Below are positions 54,194 through 63,086 of a DNA stretch of 64,000 nt, one piece after another; within the stretch, counting starts at the first letter, position 1, and each line of letters starts with the position of its first letter. The DNA lies in NCBI RefSeq assembly GCF_021354595.1, contig NZ_JADWYJ010000009.1, forward strand, positions 1-64,000, in the 5' to 3' direction. The notes beneath the pieces were generated by a model. That model was given only the letters and a program-made list of their open reading frames with translations, was not told the origin of the DNA and made no database searches. Source of the stretch: Maribellus sp. CM-23. GTDB lineage: Bacteria > Bacteroidota > Bacteroidia > Bacteroidales > Prolixibacteraceae. The position numbers were made by a program, and so were the translations under genes.

Positions 54194-57100
54194 TTAAAAT
54201 CCAACATTTAACCCCACAGAAATAACCCTCTGAAGCGGATAACCATAATTATTGGTGTCGTCTGTTTCAGGATCCATTTTATAATCACTAAATATTTTTG
54301 AAATAGTGAACAGATTGGTTCCACTAACAAATAGATCACATCTGCTAAACGGTAGACTTTTTAACAAGTCTTGCTTCAGATCGTATCCTACCTGCAATGA
54401 TTTCAGCCTGAAGTATCTTGAGTTTACCAACCAGAAATCGGAATCTACGGTGTTGTTGTTACCGTTAAATCCTTCGTTCGAAATTACACGAGGATAAGTT
54501 GCATTTGTATTTTCCGGCGTCCAATAATCGGTTTGGAACGGATATTTAATACTTTCTACATTGCTATTTCTGATTACATTACTCAGATAAACATGCCTGT
54601 TACCGGCTCCCTGAAAATGAAGTCCTGCCGACCAGGCTTTGTAATTCAGGTCTACCGTCATACCATACATTACCCGGGGAAAAGAAGGTTTACCCAATCG
54701 GATTTGGTCTTCGCTATCAATCTGTCCGTCACCATTAATATCCTTGTATTTAATATCACCGGGAACCAGGTCGTGCGAATCATTTCTTTTTGGGCTATTC
54801 ATAACATCCCCTGCATTTTGGTAGTATCCCTGCGAAATAAACCCCTGTGCGCCAATACCAGTTTGATGCGTTAAGCGGGTATTCGGATTCATCAGCTGGT
54901 CTTCTGATTCATCGTGTTTTACAACCCATAATTCATCGAACCGGGTTAGATTGGCCCCTATAACGTAGTTTAGTTCGCCGGTTTTGCCTTGGTATCTTAC
55001 ATCAAACTCCCAGCCTGCCCTGCGGTGTTTACCGTCGGTATTTACTTTTGGCAGCGATGTTCCCAGCGGGTCGGTGTAACTGGCTCCTGAAGGCGATCCC
55101 AGGTAGTTTACAGTTTCGTAAAAGAAATAATCGAGCGAACCTGCAATACGGTTGTCCATAAAAGCAAAATCGACACCTGTATTTACCGACTTACGCTCAA
55201 ACCATGTAATATCAGGACTTACCAGGTTTCCTTCCTTAAAACCAGGAACCATAACTCCGTTCACCACATACGCAAACTCGTTTAGTGCATAACCTGGCAG
55301 GTATTCAAAGCGTTCAACACCATCATCCAAACCTGTTTCACCATACGAGAAACGAAGTTTAAACAAGTCCATCTGAATTTTCTCTTTAAGATCGGCAACA
55401 AGTTTTTCTTCAGAAATGGCCCATCCCAGCGACCCTGAATAGAAGGTACCCCAGCGTTTACCATCAGGAAAATTGTCGTTACCGTCGTAACGAATACTTC
55501 CTTCTACCATATACCTGTTATCGTATGCATATTTCAAACGACCCACAAAACCGGCATTCGCATTCTCCCGCTGAACTCCATTGTTTTTTGCTGTTTCTGT
55601 TGGTCCGGCAAAGATTTGGTCAACATCCAGGATATAATTCTCTCTCGACGCTAAAACACTTTCAAAATGTGAATACGTTTCATCGTACCCAAAGAGCGTC
55701 TCAATACTGTGTTTTTTGATGTTCTTTTCATAGCTGACCAGTGGTTGGATGCGATATGTCCACCCCGAACCTGATTCTAAACCAAGACTGGAGAGGTTTT
55801 GAGGAATTGGCGTCTCGCTGCCAAGTTGGTACTGATCTGCATTTTTCTTCCAGTATTTTCCAAAATAATTATCGGTACGGAAATACCCCATGACTTTTAG
55901 CTTCAGTCCTTCTATTTTTGGCACATTCCACTCCAAATCTAACTGAGCATTAATGTTCCTGTCATCATTTCTGTTGTAGCCAGCACTTGGATCAATTTCA
56001 ACCAAGGGGTGATCGACTTTTGTGGAATAATAACCCAGATCTGTATACGCCAATCCCATTGGAGAACTGTTCTGAATGTGTCCCCAGGTATACCAATACC
56101 CTGTTGAATAATGCGAATAAGGTTCACGTGTTTTTTCCAGATTACCGTATAATGACAATACCGATTTTAAACCTATTTTCTCAAAGTTGTTAGTTAGGCT
56201 CATCCTGTAAGTCATTCGTTTTAACCAGTTGGTATCGAACCTGTACAGAGATCCCTGATCGAAATAAGATAATGAAGCATAGTATTGCGATCTTTTGTCA
56301 CCTCCCATTATAGACAGATCATGCTTTGATTCTTGAGCAAAATTCTTTAATGTTACATCCTGCCAGTCGGTATTTGGATAGTTAAATGGATCGGACTGGT
56401 CTTTATACTTCTGAACTGCAATGTCAGTATATGGACGATCTTGTTTATCGTTGTCGGCTGCCTCATTGGCAATTGTTGCCAATTCGTATGAGCTTAATTT
56501 TGACGGTAAAACTGTTGGTTGGCTAAAATTGTGGCTATAGCCATAAGTAATGTTAAACTGCCCAACTTCTCCCCTTTTTGTCGTAATTACAATGGCTCCG
56601 TTACCTCCTTTAGATCCGTAAATGGCAACAGCCTCGGCATCTTTCAAAACAGTAAAACTCTCAATATCTTTGGGGTTCATACGGTGCATCTCATCCATGT
56701 TTGATGTCATAACACCGTCAATCACCAAAATCGGTGCTCCACCACCGCGAACTGTAATTGTGGGTCTTTTCCCAATACCTCCACCATTGTTGGTTACGAT
56801 TAAGCCCGCTGCCCTACCTGCCAATGCTTCACCAATACTGGTAACCGGCAGGTTCTGAAGATTATCGGTATTAATTTTTGTTACTGCAGCAGTTGTTGTT
56901 CTTTTGGTTGTTGTACCATAACCAATGGCAATAACCTCATCAATCCCAACCGCATTTGTTTGCAGAACAATGTTTATTGAAGTTTGATTACCAACTTCAA
57001 CTTCCTGAGTCTCCATGCCCACAAAAGAAAAAAGCAACACAGCATTTTCGGAGATTGAAGTTAAGGTATAATGACCATCTACATCAGTAACAGTCCCCTG

Positions 57101-57547
57101 GGTTGTTCCTTTCACCACAACCGTAACGCCGGGAAGCGGTTCGCCGTTTCTGTCCGTTACTTTTCCGTTAACCGAACTTTGTTGTAGTACATTTTCATCA
57201 TCGGATGTGATTGCAATGTAGCGATCTATAATTTTGTAATTGTAACCTGTTCCTTCTAAAAGCTCTTCTAGCACTTTGTCCATACCTTCATTTACAAAAG
57301 TTACCTCTACTTCCTTACTAAGAATAGGCTCGTTTGATTTTATTACAAACCGATACTCTGTCTCTTTTTCCAGTTTTTCGACAACCTCGCCAAAGGTCGA
57401 TTTCATTGCCAGCGACACCTTGGTTTGGCCTAGTGAAGAGGCTGATACATGAATGCAAAAAACCAGTAGTAAAAACGCAGTTACTTTCATAATCCGCAAT
57501 AATTTTTTAGTTCGCGCCCAGATTGGTACGCAATCAGTTTTTTTCAT
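54194..57547 (-). CDS. SusC/RagA TonB-linked outer-membrane transporter with STN signalling domain
   Basis: A 1117-residue importer. A long N-terminal stretch (MKKTDCVPIWARTKKLLRIMK) precedes the signal helix, as in other sigma-linked SusC proteins. Residues ~42-115 are an STN (secretin/TonB N-terminal) domain, followed by CarboxypepD_reg-like (about 125-200, GKVTDRNGEPLPGVTVVVKG), TonB box (DEVIAIGYG), plug (PTITVRGGGAPILVIDGV) and the barrel, ending in ISVGLNVGF. The STN domain contacts the FecR anti-sigma encoded directly upstream, so glycan binding should trigger the ECF sigma factor. Its start region also overlaps an antisense promoter. Confidence 0.95.
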   Translation of the reverse strand: MKKTDCVPIWARTKKLLRIMKVTAFLLLVFCIHVSASSLGQTKVSLAMKSTFGEVVEKLEKETEYRFVIKSNEPILSKEVEVTFVNEGMDKVLEELLEGTGYNYKIIDRYIAITSDDENVLQQSSVNGKVTDRNGEPLPGVTVVVKGTTQGTVTDVDGHYTLTSISENAVLLFSFVGMETQEVEVGNQTSINIVLQTNAVGIDEVIAIGYGTTTKRTTTAAVTKINTDNLQNLPVTSIGEALAGRAAGLIVTNNGGGIGKRPTITVRGGGAPILVIDGVMTSNMDEMHRMNPKDIESFTVLKDAEAVAIYGSKGGNGAIVITTKRGEVGQFNITYGYSHNFSQPTVLPSKLSSYELATIANEAADNDKQDRPYTDIAVQKYKDQSDPFNYPNTDWQDVTLKNFAQESKHDLSIMGGDKRSQYYASLSYFDQGSLYRFDTNWLKRMTYRMSLTNNFEKIGLKSVLSLYGNLEKTREPYSHYSTGYWYTWGHIQNSSPMGLAYTDLGYYSTKVDHPLVEIDPSAGYNRNDDRNINAQLDLEWNVPKIEGLKLKVMGYFRTDNYFGKYWKKNADQYQLGSETPIPQNLSSLGLESGSGWTYRIQPLVSYEKNIKKHSIETLFGYDETYSHFESVLASRENYILDVDQIFAGPTETAKNNGVQRENANAGFVGRLKYAYDNRYMVEGSIRYDGNDNFPDGKRWGTFYSGSLGWAISEEKLVADLKEKIQMDLFKLRFSYGETGLDDGVERFEYLPGYALNEFAYVVNGVMVPGFKEGNLVSPDITWFERKSVNTGVDFAFMDNRIAGSLDYFFYETVNYLGSPSGASYTDPLGTSLPKVNTDGKHRRAGWEFDVRYQGKTGELNYVIGANLTRFDELWVVKHDESEDQLMNPNTRLTHQTGIGAQGFISQGYYQNAGDVMNSPKRNDSHDLVPGDIKYKDINGDGQIDSEDQIRLGKPSFPRVMYGMTVDLNYKAWSAGLHFQGAGNRHVYLSNVIRNSNVESIKYPFQTDYWTPENTNATYPRVISNEGFNGNNNTVDSDFWLVNSRYFRLKSLQVGYDLKQDLLKSLPFSRCDLFVSGTNLFTISKIFSDYKMDPETDDTNNYGYPLQRVISVGLNVGF

Positions 57548-57554
57548 AAATTTG
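57523..57554 (+). promoter_or_regulatory. promoter on plus strand, antisense to the susC start
   Basis: TTGG (57523-57526) and TAAATTTG (57547-57554) match the Bacteroidota -33/-7 elements (TTTG, TAnnTTTG) with 26 bp between centres. It reads away from susC into the three-hairpin region. Transcription would begin near 57562. Confidence 0.6.
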
Positions 57555-57561
57555 AAATGTT

Positions 57562-57680
57562 TTGATTGTTAAATTGCCTGTTGTCAGCAGGCGTTTGCTA
57601 AATCGAAAATCAGGATGGACCAAGACTCCATCCGTTCAACAGACCGAGAATATTGTCAGTATTTTCGGTCTGGTTTTTTC
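57562..57680 (+). ncRNA. candidate cis-antisense sRNA of the PUL (susC leader)
   Basis: On plus, three hairpins follow the antisense promoter: GCCTG/CAGGC (57576-57592, loop TTGTCAG), GGATGGA/TCCATCC (57613-57633), and a 13-bp stem (57640-57652 with 57660-57672, one G-U pair, loop TTGTCAG) followed by GTTTTTT, a complete intrinsic terminator. No ORF is present. The genes on both sides are on minus, so this terminator has no other transcript to serve. The RNA would be about 118 nt and complementary to the susC mRNA 5' leader. Antisense sRNAs at this position are known in Bacteroides PULs (such as DonS). No transcription data support it here. Confidence 0.6.
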
Positions 57681-57742
57681 AGGTAAATCTGTTCATTTTC
57701 ATAAGTATTAGTTTTTAGTTTGATGTTATTCCTTTAGTTAAT

Positions 57743-58738
57743 TTATTTTCGTTTTGATTTCCAATAGATTAATGTTGGCTTGTCGACTCTTGGAGTAATA
57801 GTATATTCAATAGAACTAGTTACTCTGAATACTTCAAGAATCTGATCTATAGGTTTGTTTTTCATTATTGTCCCATTGTACAGTTCATCAGCTAACTGAG
57901 GAGTATCAAACACTATCTCAACATTATACCAACGCTGCATCATTCGGGCAATATCACCAAGGCGTTCATTTCTGAATGTAATCAAACCATCTTTCCACGA
58001 CGAGAATAATTCGGTCCTTACCTTGCTCACCGTTAACTTGTTCGTTTCAGCAGAATACGACGCTTTATCGCCAGGTACCAGTTTTGTAAGTTCATTCCCA
58101 ATGTTATCAATAAGGCTCACACTTCCTTCTTCCAGAACTGTGTGAATTTTGCCTTCATCGTGGTAAGCACGTACATTAAATGCCGTTCCATGTACCTTTA
58201 CATGTACCTTGCCTGGAGTTTTAACAACAAAGGGGTGTTCATCATCCGACTGCACATTAAAATAACCCTCTCCACATAGTTCTACCGTGCGATTGCCAGC
58301 TGAGAAATCATTGGCGTACGAAAGTTTGCTTTCCGAATTTAAATGAACCAAAGAGCCATCGGGCAAAAACACACACGACATTTGTCCTACAGGAACTTCA
58401 AAACTGGTATTTTCAGCATAAATAGTTTCCTGTGCTTTGTTGGTTAAAAGCTTCTGTGAAATAGCTCCAATTCCAACCAGCAAAATTCCAACCACAGCAT
58501 ACTTTATGAATGAGAGCCATAAAGTTATTCTTGGGGAATCTGTTTTTAGCTGACTCTTCACTTGATCCCAGGCTTTTTCCCCATCTTCAGCGGCTGATGC
58601 GGCTAAAGCCCACGTTTGTTTTAAACGGATTAGTTCTTTTCGGTTTTCACCTGATTCTGCTACCCAGCTAAACACTCGATGTACTTCCTCTTCTGAAGCC
58701 TCGCCGGATAAATATCTATATAAAATTATTTCTTCCAT
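57743..58738 (-). CDS. FecR-family anti-sigma factor
   Basis: A 331-residue single-pass protein. The N-terminal cytoplasmic part (1-75, EIILYRYLSGEASEEEVHRV) binds sigma. A transmembrane helix follows at about 78-96 (FIKYAVVGILLVGIGAIS). The periplasmic FecR domain (about 105-235) has VPVGQMSCVFLPDGSLVHLN and GEGYFNVQSDDEHPFVV. The C-terminal DUF4974 (about 255-325, ITFRNERLGDIARMMQRWYNVEIVF) resembles the STN domain. It holds the ECF sigma until the STN-SusC signals. It starts 127 bp after the sigma gene stop. Confidence 0.95.
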   Translation of the reverse strand: MEEIILYRYLSGEASEEEVHRVFSWVAESGENRKELIRLKQTWALAASAAEDGEKAWDQVKSQLKTDSPRITLWLSFIKYAVVGILLVGIGAISQKLLTNKAQETIYAENTSFEVPVGQMSCVFLPDGSLVHLNSESKLSYANDFSAGNRTVELCGEGYFNVQSDDEHPFVVKTPGKVHVKVHGTAFNVRAYHDEGKIHTVLEEGSVSLIDNIGNELTKLVPGDKASYSAETNKLTVSKVRTELFSSWKDGLITFRNERLGDIARMMQRWYNVEIVFDTPQLADELYNGTIMKNKPIDQILEVFRVTSSIEYTITPRVDKPTLIYWKSKRK

Positions 58739-58865
58739 TTTTTTACTTCTATAATTAGTAACCCTAAAGGAAAGTAAACCCTATATCAGGTTTCATTTTT
58801 TTTTGAGGGGGAAGGAAAACACTCTTACGATTTATGCAACCCTGACAAAACCAATCTAAACTTCA

Positions 58866-59468
58866 CTATGAAAGAATGATCAAAACAAAGAAAAGTGGTA
58901 AATATTCAGTAAGGTTGGCCTTTAGTGTCTTTATTGCGCGTGTCATATTTGCTTCAACCGATTTAATGGTAATCCCCAATTCTTCAGCAATCTCCCTGTT
59001 GGTTTTTCCCTCGAAGCGCTTTTTTTCGAAAACCATTCTGCTCTTTTCAGGCAAATTTTGAATAGATTGCTGAATTAGTTCGTTTAATTCGACATATTCC
59101 ATTGAATTAAGATCCAAGCTATCAAGAGATTCAATCTGCAATTGTTCCTCTATTTCATTTAGTTTCGAATCAGAATATTTCTTAACTACCTGCAAATGTC
59201 GGATATGTTTAAGGCAGGCTGATTTGGCAGAAGTATAAAGAAATGCATTTATACCTGTAACTTTTACAATCTTTTCGCGATTGAGCCACAGGTTTACGAA
59301 GGCTTCCTGGGCAATTCCTTTCGCTTCTTCCCGATTGTTTACAAATTGAAGACAAAAGCCAACCAACTGGTTGTATGAAGCTTTAAAAATATGTTCAAAT
59401 GCTAATTCATCCCCTTTTTGAAAACGTATGAAAAGGAATTCATTTAAACTATTTTTATTATAATTCAT
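58866..59468 (-). CDS. ECF RNA polymerase sigma factor
   Basis: A 200-residue sigma factor with region 2 (FIRFQKGDELAFEHIFKASY, then NREEAKGIAQEAFVNLW) and region 4 (QNLPEKSRMVFEKKRFEGKTNREIAEELGI, a helix-turn-helix). The C-terminus carries a short hydrophobic tail (LPLFFVLIILS), as in other Bacteroidota ECF-FecR pairs. It should direct transcription of the susC operon. It is the most upstream gene of the PUL and is followed by fecR. Confidence 0.95.
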   Translation of the reverse strand: MNYNKNSLNEFLFIRFQKGDELAFEHIFKASYNQLVGFCLQFVNNREEAKGIAQEAFVNLWLNREKIVKVTGINAFLYTSAKSACLKHIRHLQVVKKYSDSKLNEIEEQLQIESLDSLDLNSMEYVELNELIQQSIQNLPEKSRMVFEKKRFEGKTNREIAEELGITIKSVEANMTRAIKTLKANLTEYLPLFFVLIILS

Positions 59469-59601
59469 TAGTTAAAGTTTAGCTATATCTGTTATTATGC
59501 TCCTTTGTTAAATGGAGAACCAAGTTTAGTCCTTTTAAAATATAAAATTCCGTTTAAAAATTTTTAATAACAAATCATATCATGCGGTCTCTGTACCACA
59601 C

Positions 59602-60618
59602 CTAAAAACGCACCAGTATTTTCAATACTTTTCCAGGAGCTTCTGACCACTCCTTCATGGCTTGAGAAGCTTCTTCAATTGAAACAATTTTTGATACCAG
59701 CAACTTCTCATCGGGTTTTGCCTGTTTCAAATAATTAATCACAGCCTTAAAGTCAGAAGGAGTGGCATTGCGAGACCCCAGTATTTCCAGCTCCTTTTGC
59801 ACCCATAATTTAGTTGAAAATGCTATTTCCTCTCCGGCATAGCCTATACACACCACTCGCCCGGCAAAACCAATTTCCTCAATCGCGGCTTTGTAAGTAA
59901 GTGGATTTCCGGCTGCTTCAACAACAATTGAAGGGCCATCTCCATTGGTCATTCTTTGCACTTCAACATGAAGATCCTGGCTGTTCGAGTTTATCAAATA
60001 TGTAGCACCTAATTGGCCCGCTATTTCCAGTTTTCTATCATCGATATCAACTGCAATAACAGTAGCACCACGAAGGTTAGCCCGGACAATAGCTCCGGTT
60101 CCAATCATGCCACAACCAAAAACCAACACGGTATCAATATCCGTAACCCCGGCATTGTCTATAGCATGGAAGCCGACTGTTAAAGGCTCAACCAAGGCTA
60201 ATTGAATGGAAGATAAGGATTCGCTCTCAACTATTTTCTGCCAGGAAATAACCAGGTATTCGGCCATGGCACCATCGCGCTGCACACCCAATGTTTGGTT
60301 GTAACGACAAGCATTGAAGCGCTTCTTTTTGCATGCAGAACACTGTCCGCAATTGGTGTAAGGGACAACGGTCACATTCTGTCCGGGTTGAAAGTTTTCC
60401 GGCACCCGGCTTCCAACCTGTTCAATCACAGCGGCTATTTCATGTCCGGGAATGCGGGGATAGCTAACCATTGGGTTTTTCCCCAGGTAGGTGCTTAAGT
60501 CCGACCCACAAAAGCCAACGTATTTCAGTTTTAACAGAACTTCATCTTCTCCGGGAACCGGCACCGGTCTCTCCACCACTCTCATTGCTCCCGGTTTTGT
60601 TATTTCAATTGCTTTCAT
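59602..60618 (-). CDS. zinc-dependent dehydrogenase (polyol/sugar-acid type MDR)
   Basis: A 338-residue medium-chain dehydrogenase. The catalytic zinc motif is GFCGSDLS with PGHEIAAVIEQVGSRV; the structural zinc site is CGQCSACKKKRFNAC. The NAD-binding Rossmann motif is FGCGMIGTGAIVRA. Residues 1-110 and 270-338 form the catalytic domain. It is the last gene of a four-gene sugar operon (14 bp after the amidohydrolase), so the likely substrate is a sugar acid or alcohol such as a 2-keto-3-deoxy-fuconate-type intermediate or galactonate-like acid. The precise substrate cannot be read from sequence. Confidence 0.85.
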   Translation of the reverse strand: MKAIEITKPGAMRVVERPVPVPGEDEVLLKLKYVGFCGSDLSTYLGKNPMVSYPRIPGHEIAAVIEQVGSRVPENFQPGQNVTVVPYTNCGQCSACKKKRFNACRYNQTLGVQRDGAMAEYLVISWQKIVESESLSSIQLALVEPLTVGFHAIDNAGVTDIDTVLVFGCGMIGTGAIVRANLRGATVIAVDIDDRKLEIAGQLGATYLINSNSQDLHVEVQRMTNGDGPSIVVEAAGNPLTYKAAIEEIGFAGRVVCIGYAGEEIAFSTKLWVQKELEILGSRNATPSDFKAVINYLKQAKPDEKLLVSKIVSIEEASQAMKEWSEAPGKVLKILVRF

Positions 60619-60632
60619 TTCCTATTAGATTA

Positions 60633-61460
60633 TTAAAGATGATAAGCCTTCAAGGCATTGTGATAAAAAATCTGATTCTGTTCTTCGCTGCTTAATTTCG
60701 ACACCTGCTTTTTTACCAGCTGAAGCCATGCGGAATAGTTGGTTGCCACCTGACATACCGGCCAGTCGGAACCAAACAGCAAGCGAGCCGGGCCAAAAGC
60801 ATTAAACACCGCATCGAAATAAGGCTGAAGTTGAGCTTCGGTCCAATGTTGATAGTCTGCTTCAGTTACCATTCCACTAATTTTGCAGCTTACATTTTCA
60901 CGCTTAGCCAATTCTTTCAGCAGCTTGTGCCAAGGTTGGATTTCGTTCGTTTTGATCTTTGGTTTCGCAATGTGATCCAAAACAAACAGCTGATCCGGAT
61001 GTCGGTCAACAAAGCGAATGGTGTTGGCTAATTGGTGTTCCAAAATCAGAATATCGTAAACCAAACCGTAGACCTTCAGTTGAGAAACGCCCTGGTTAAA
61101 AGCTTCTCCTAATATAAACTCAGGATCGGGCTCTCCTTGCACAACATGACGGACACCTTTCAGCCACCTGTTTCCGTGGTATTTATCCAAAATGGTCTGA
61201 ATGTTTTTATCGGCCAGAGGAAGCCAGCCAACCACTCCTTTTATAAATTCATTTTCCGAAGCCAGTTGCAGTAACCATTCCGTTTCTTCCAGACATTGCC
61301 TGGCCTGAACGGTTACCACACCATCGACACCGGAGTTCTGAATGGTACTTGCCAAATCTTCCGGCAGAAAGTTTTTTCGTATGGCGGCCATTTCATCGTC
61401 AATCCAGGCGAATTCAACCGGATTGTAATTCCAAAAATGATGGTGAGTATCAATAACCAT
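60633..61460 (-). CDS. amidohydrolase-2 family lactonase (L-fuconolactonase-like)
   Basis: A 275-residue TIM-barrel metal hydrolase. The metal site starts with MVIDTHHHFWNY, followed by FVLDHIAKP (His) and LLFGSDWPVCQVA (Asp). No N-terminal extension, so cytoplasmic. COG3618-type members open sugar lactones, among them L-fucono-1,5-lactone. It lies 13 bp after the aldo/keto reductase and 14 bp before the dehydrogenase, matching a dehydrogenase-lactonase step pair in oxidative fucose use. Confidence 0.85.
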   Translation of the reverse strand: MVIDTHHHFWNYNPVEFAWIDDEMAAIRKNFLPEDLASTIQNSGVDGVVTVQARQCLEETEWLLQLASENEFIKGVVGWLPLADKNIQTILDKYHGNRWLKGVRHVVQGEPDPEFILGEAFNQGVSQLKVYGLVYDILILEHQLANTIRFVDRHPDQLFVLDHIAKPKIKTNEIQPWHKLLKELAKRENVSCKISGMVTEADYQHWTEAQLQPYFDAVFNAFGPARLLFGSDWPVCQVATNYSAWLQLVKKQVSKLSSEEQNQIFYHNALKAYHL

Positions 61461-61473
61461 AGTTTAAATCATT

Positions 61474-62511
61474 TTACAGATAGGCATAGTCCTGATCAAT
61501 AATTCCAGTATCTTTTAGTTCTTGCCAAAAAGCCTCGGGTAAAGGCGTATTTATCACAAGCTTGTTATTCACCATGCGTTTGGGCTTGCTGGGGTTGAGT
61601 GCCACTGCGTTGATTTCGGGGGCGGACAAGGCAAATTTCAAACAGGCATCTCCGGGTTGAACCGCATATTTCTCACACACAGAAAAAAACTGCTTGCGCC
61701 AAGCAAACAAAGGCTGATCGGCAGGATCATCCGGATTCAAAATTCGATAATCAAAATAGTCGCCTCCGGTTAAAAAGCCGGCATTAAAAATGGCAGAATT
61801 AATGATTACCACTCCGTCAGCATGCAACTGTTGCATAAAGCCGATAATCTCTTTCGGATGGTGGTAAATGGTGAATTTATTGGCCAACATCACCCAGTCA
61901 AATTTCACGTGTTCGTATAGTTCTTTGATAATCAACCAATCTTTTGAACCCACACCAACCGCTTTCACCAGCCCCTTTTCTTTCAGTTCAAACAGTGCCC
62001 GGTAAGCTTCCAGAACATCTTTCAGCCGTTGCTCGCGATCAGCGCTGTCAACAGCCGCCCCCAAGTATTCATCCGGATCGTGAACTGACACCAACTCCTG
62101 TTTATATTTTGGCCCCAGTAATTCGGCTCCTTGTCGCCAACATTCCAAAATTCCGTCGTAGCTGATTTTCTGCATCGCATCATACTTAAGATTAGCCCAG
62201 GCTCCCGGCTCAAAAGTTGGTTCAGCTGTTTCCAGCGGCACCCGGTACCATCCCAGTTTATTGCTAATCGTAATTTGTTCCGGTTCAATCTCAAGCTTTT
62301 CCAAGCCCCACCGGATCACTTCCAGCGCCAATCCTGCCCCATACTTTCCCGCGCTGTCAATCATCACTTTTCCATCGCTAACCTTAAACCACTCCTGCAT
62401 CAGATTCAGCTTCTCTGTTTCCGACAATTCGCGGTACAGGTTGCCCAAGTAACTGGTTCCATATATAATTGCCGGGAAATTGAGTTCGCTTTTGTTCTGT
62501 TTATTTAACAT
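61474..62511 (-). CDS. aldo/keto reductase family aldose 1-dehydrogenase-like protein
   Basis: A 345-residue AKR with the tetrad positions visible: Asp and Tyr in MIDSAGKYGAG, Lys in ISNKLGWY, His in SVHDPDEYL. The C-terminal part has NAVALNPSKPKRMVNN, an NADP-binding block. This resembles the D-threo-aldose 1-dehydrogenase (L-fucose dehydrogenase) group, which oxidises fucose C1 to the lactone that the next gene would open. The AKR/lactonase/dehydrogenase order supports this. The start is the ATG at 62511. Confidence 0.8.
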   Translation of the reverse strand: MLNKQNKSELNFPAIIYGTSYLGNLYRELSETEKLNLMQEWFKVSDGKVMIDSAGKYGAGLALEVIRWGLEKLEIEPEQITISNKLGWYRVPLETAEPTFEPGAWANLKYDAMQKISYDGILECWRQGAELLGPKYKQELVSVHDPDEYLGAAVDSADREQRLKDVLEAYRALFELKEKGLVKAVGVGSKDWLIIKELYEHVKFDWVMLANKFTIYHHPKEIIGFMQQLHADGVVIINSAIFNAGFLTGGDYFDYRILNPDDPADQPLFAWRKQFFSVCEKYAVQPGDACLKFALSAPEINAVALNPSKPKRMVNNKLVINTPLPEAFWQELKDTGIIDQDYAYL

Positions 62512-62593
62512 GTCAATCTATTTGCTTTGGTTGTCAATCCATCGCCAAACATGCTGGCTGTTGACTCAACGTATAAATTCGATCCACAAGCAC

Positions 62594-62905
62594 TCATTTT
62601 TCATCAGCTGTTGCTTCCGATGTCGTCAGTTGAAACTGCGACACATAAGCTTCCCATTCGGCTTGACGAGGCTTTTGAGCCAGTTCTTTCATCGCCTGCT
62701 CATGGTCAAAATCGGGTACCGTATCCATGATCATGAATAAGCGGTTTTGGAGGATGTAAATTTCCATATCCAAAATGCCGACTTCTTTCATTCCCTGTGT
62801 AATTTCCGGCCACGTGTTTTCCGCTTTATGAACCTCCCGATAGGCTTCAATCAGACTGGGATCATTTTCCAGCAACAAGGTTTTACAATACCGTTTAAAC
62901 TTCAT
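62594..62905 (-). CDS. L-rhamnose mutarotase family protein (sugar mutarotase)
   Basis: A 103-residue protein of the COG3254/DUF718 family, which interconverts alpha and beta anomers of deoxy sugars. Motifs: MKFKRYCKTLLLENDPSLIE at the N-terminus, YREVHKAENTWPEI (with the conserved His in the active site) and IYILQNRLFMIMDT. Homologues are found in both rhamnose and fucose operons. As the first gene of the operon it would feed the sugar anomer used by the AKR. It is divergent from the LacI gene. Confidence 0.85.
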   Translation of the reverse strand: MKFKRYCKTLLLENDPSLIEAYREVHKAENTWPEITQGMKEVGILDMEIYILQNRLFMIMDTVPDFDHEQAMKELAQKPRQAEWEAYVSQFQLTTSEATADEK

Positions 62906-62979
62906 CGCTTTTCTCTTTTGAATATTTAAATTTCCGTGATTTTCAGTTCTTAATCAAAGTAACGTATGTATATATCTCC

Positions 62980-63005
62980 ATGCAAAGCTTTGCGACAAGC
63001 TTTGC
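62980..63005. promoter_or_regulatory. LacI-type operator candidate between mutarotase and lacI genes
   Basis: TGCAAAGCTT (62980-62989), spacer TGCGAC, AAGCTTTGCA (62996-63005): a perfect 10-base inverted repeat, also readable as direct copies of AAGCTTTGC 12 bp apart. It lies 75 bp before the mutarotase start and 82 bp before the regulator start, so one bound LacI could control both. Confidence 0.6.
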
Positions 63006-63086
63006 AATTCAAAAAATATGTTTTCAAACACAAATAGTAGGCGTTTAGATAGGATAAAAACTATTTTTGTTTGACAAGGACAAATT

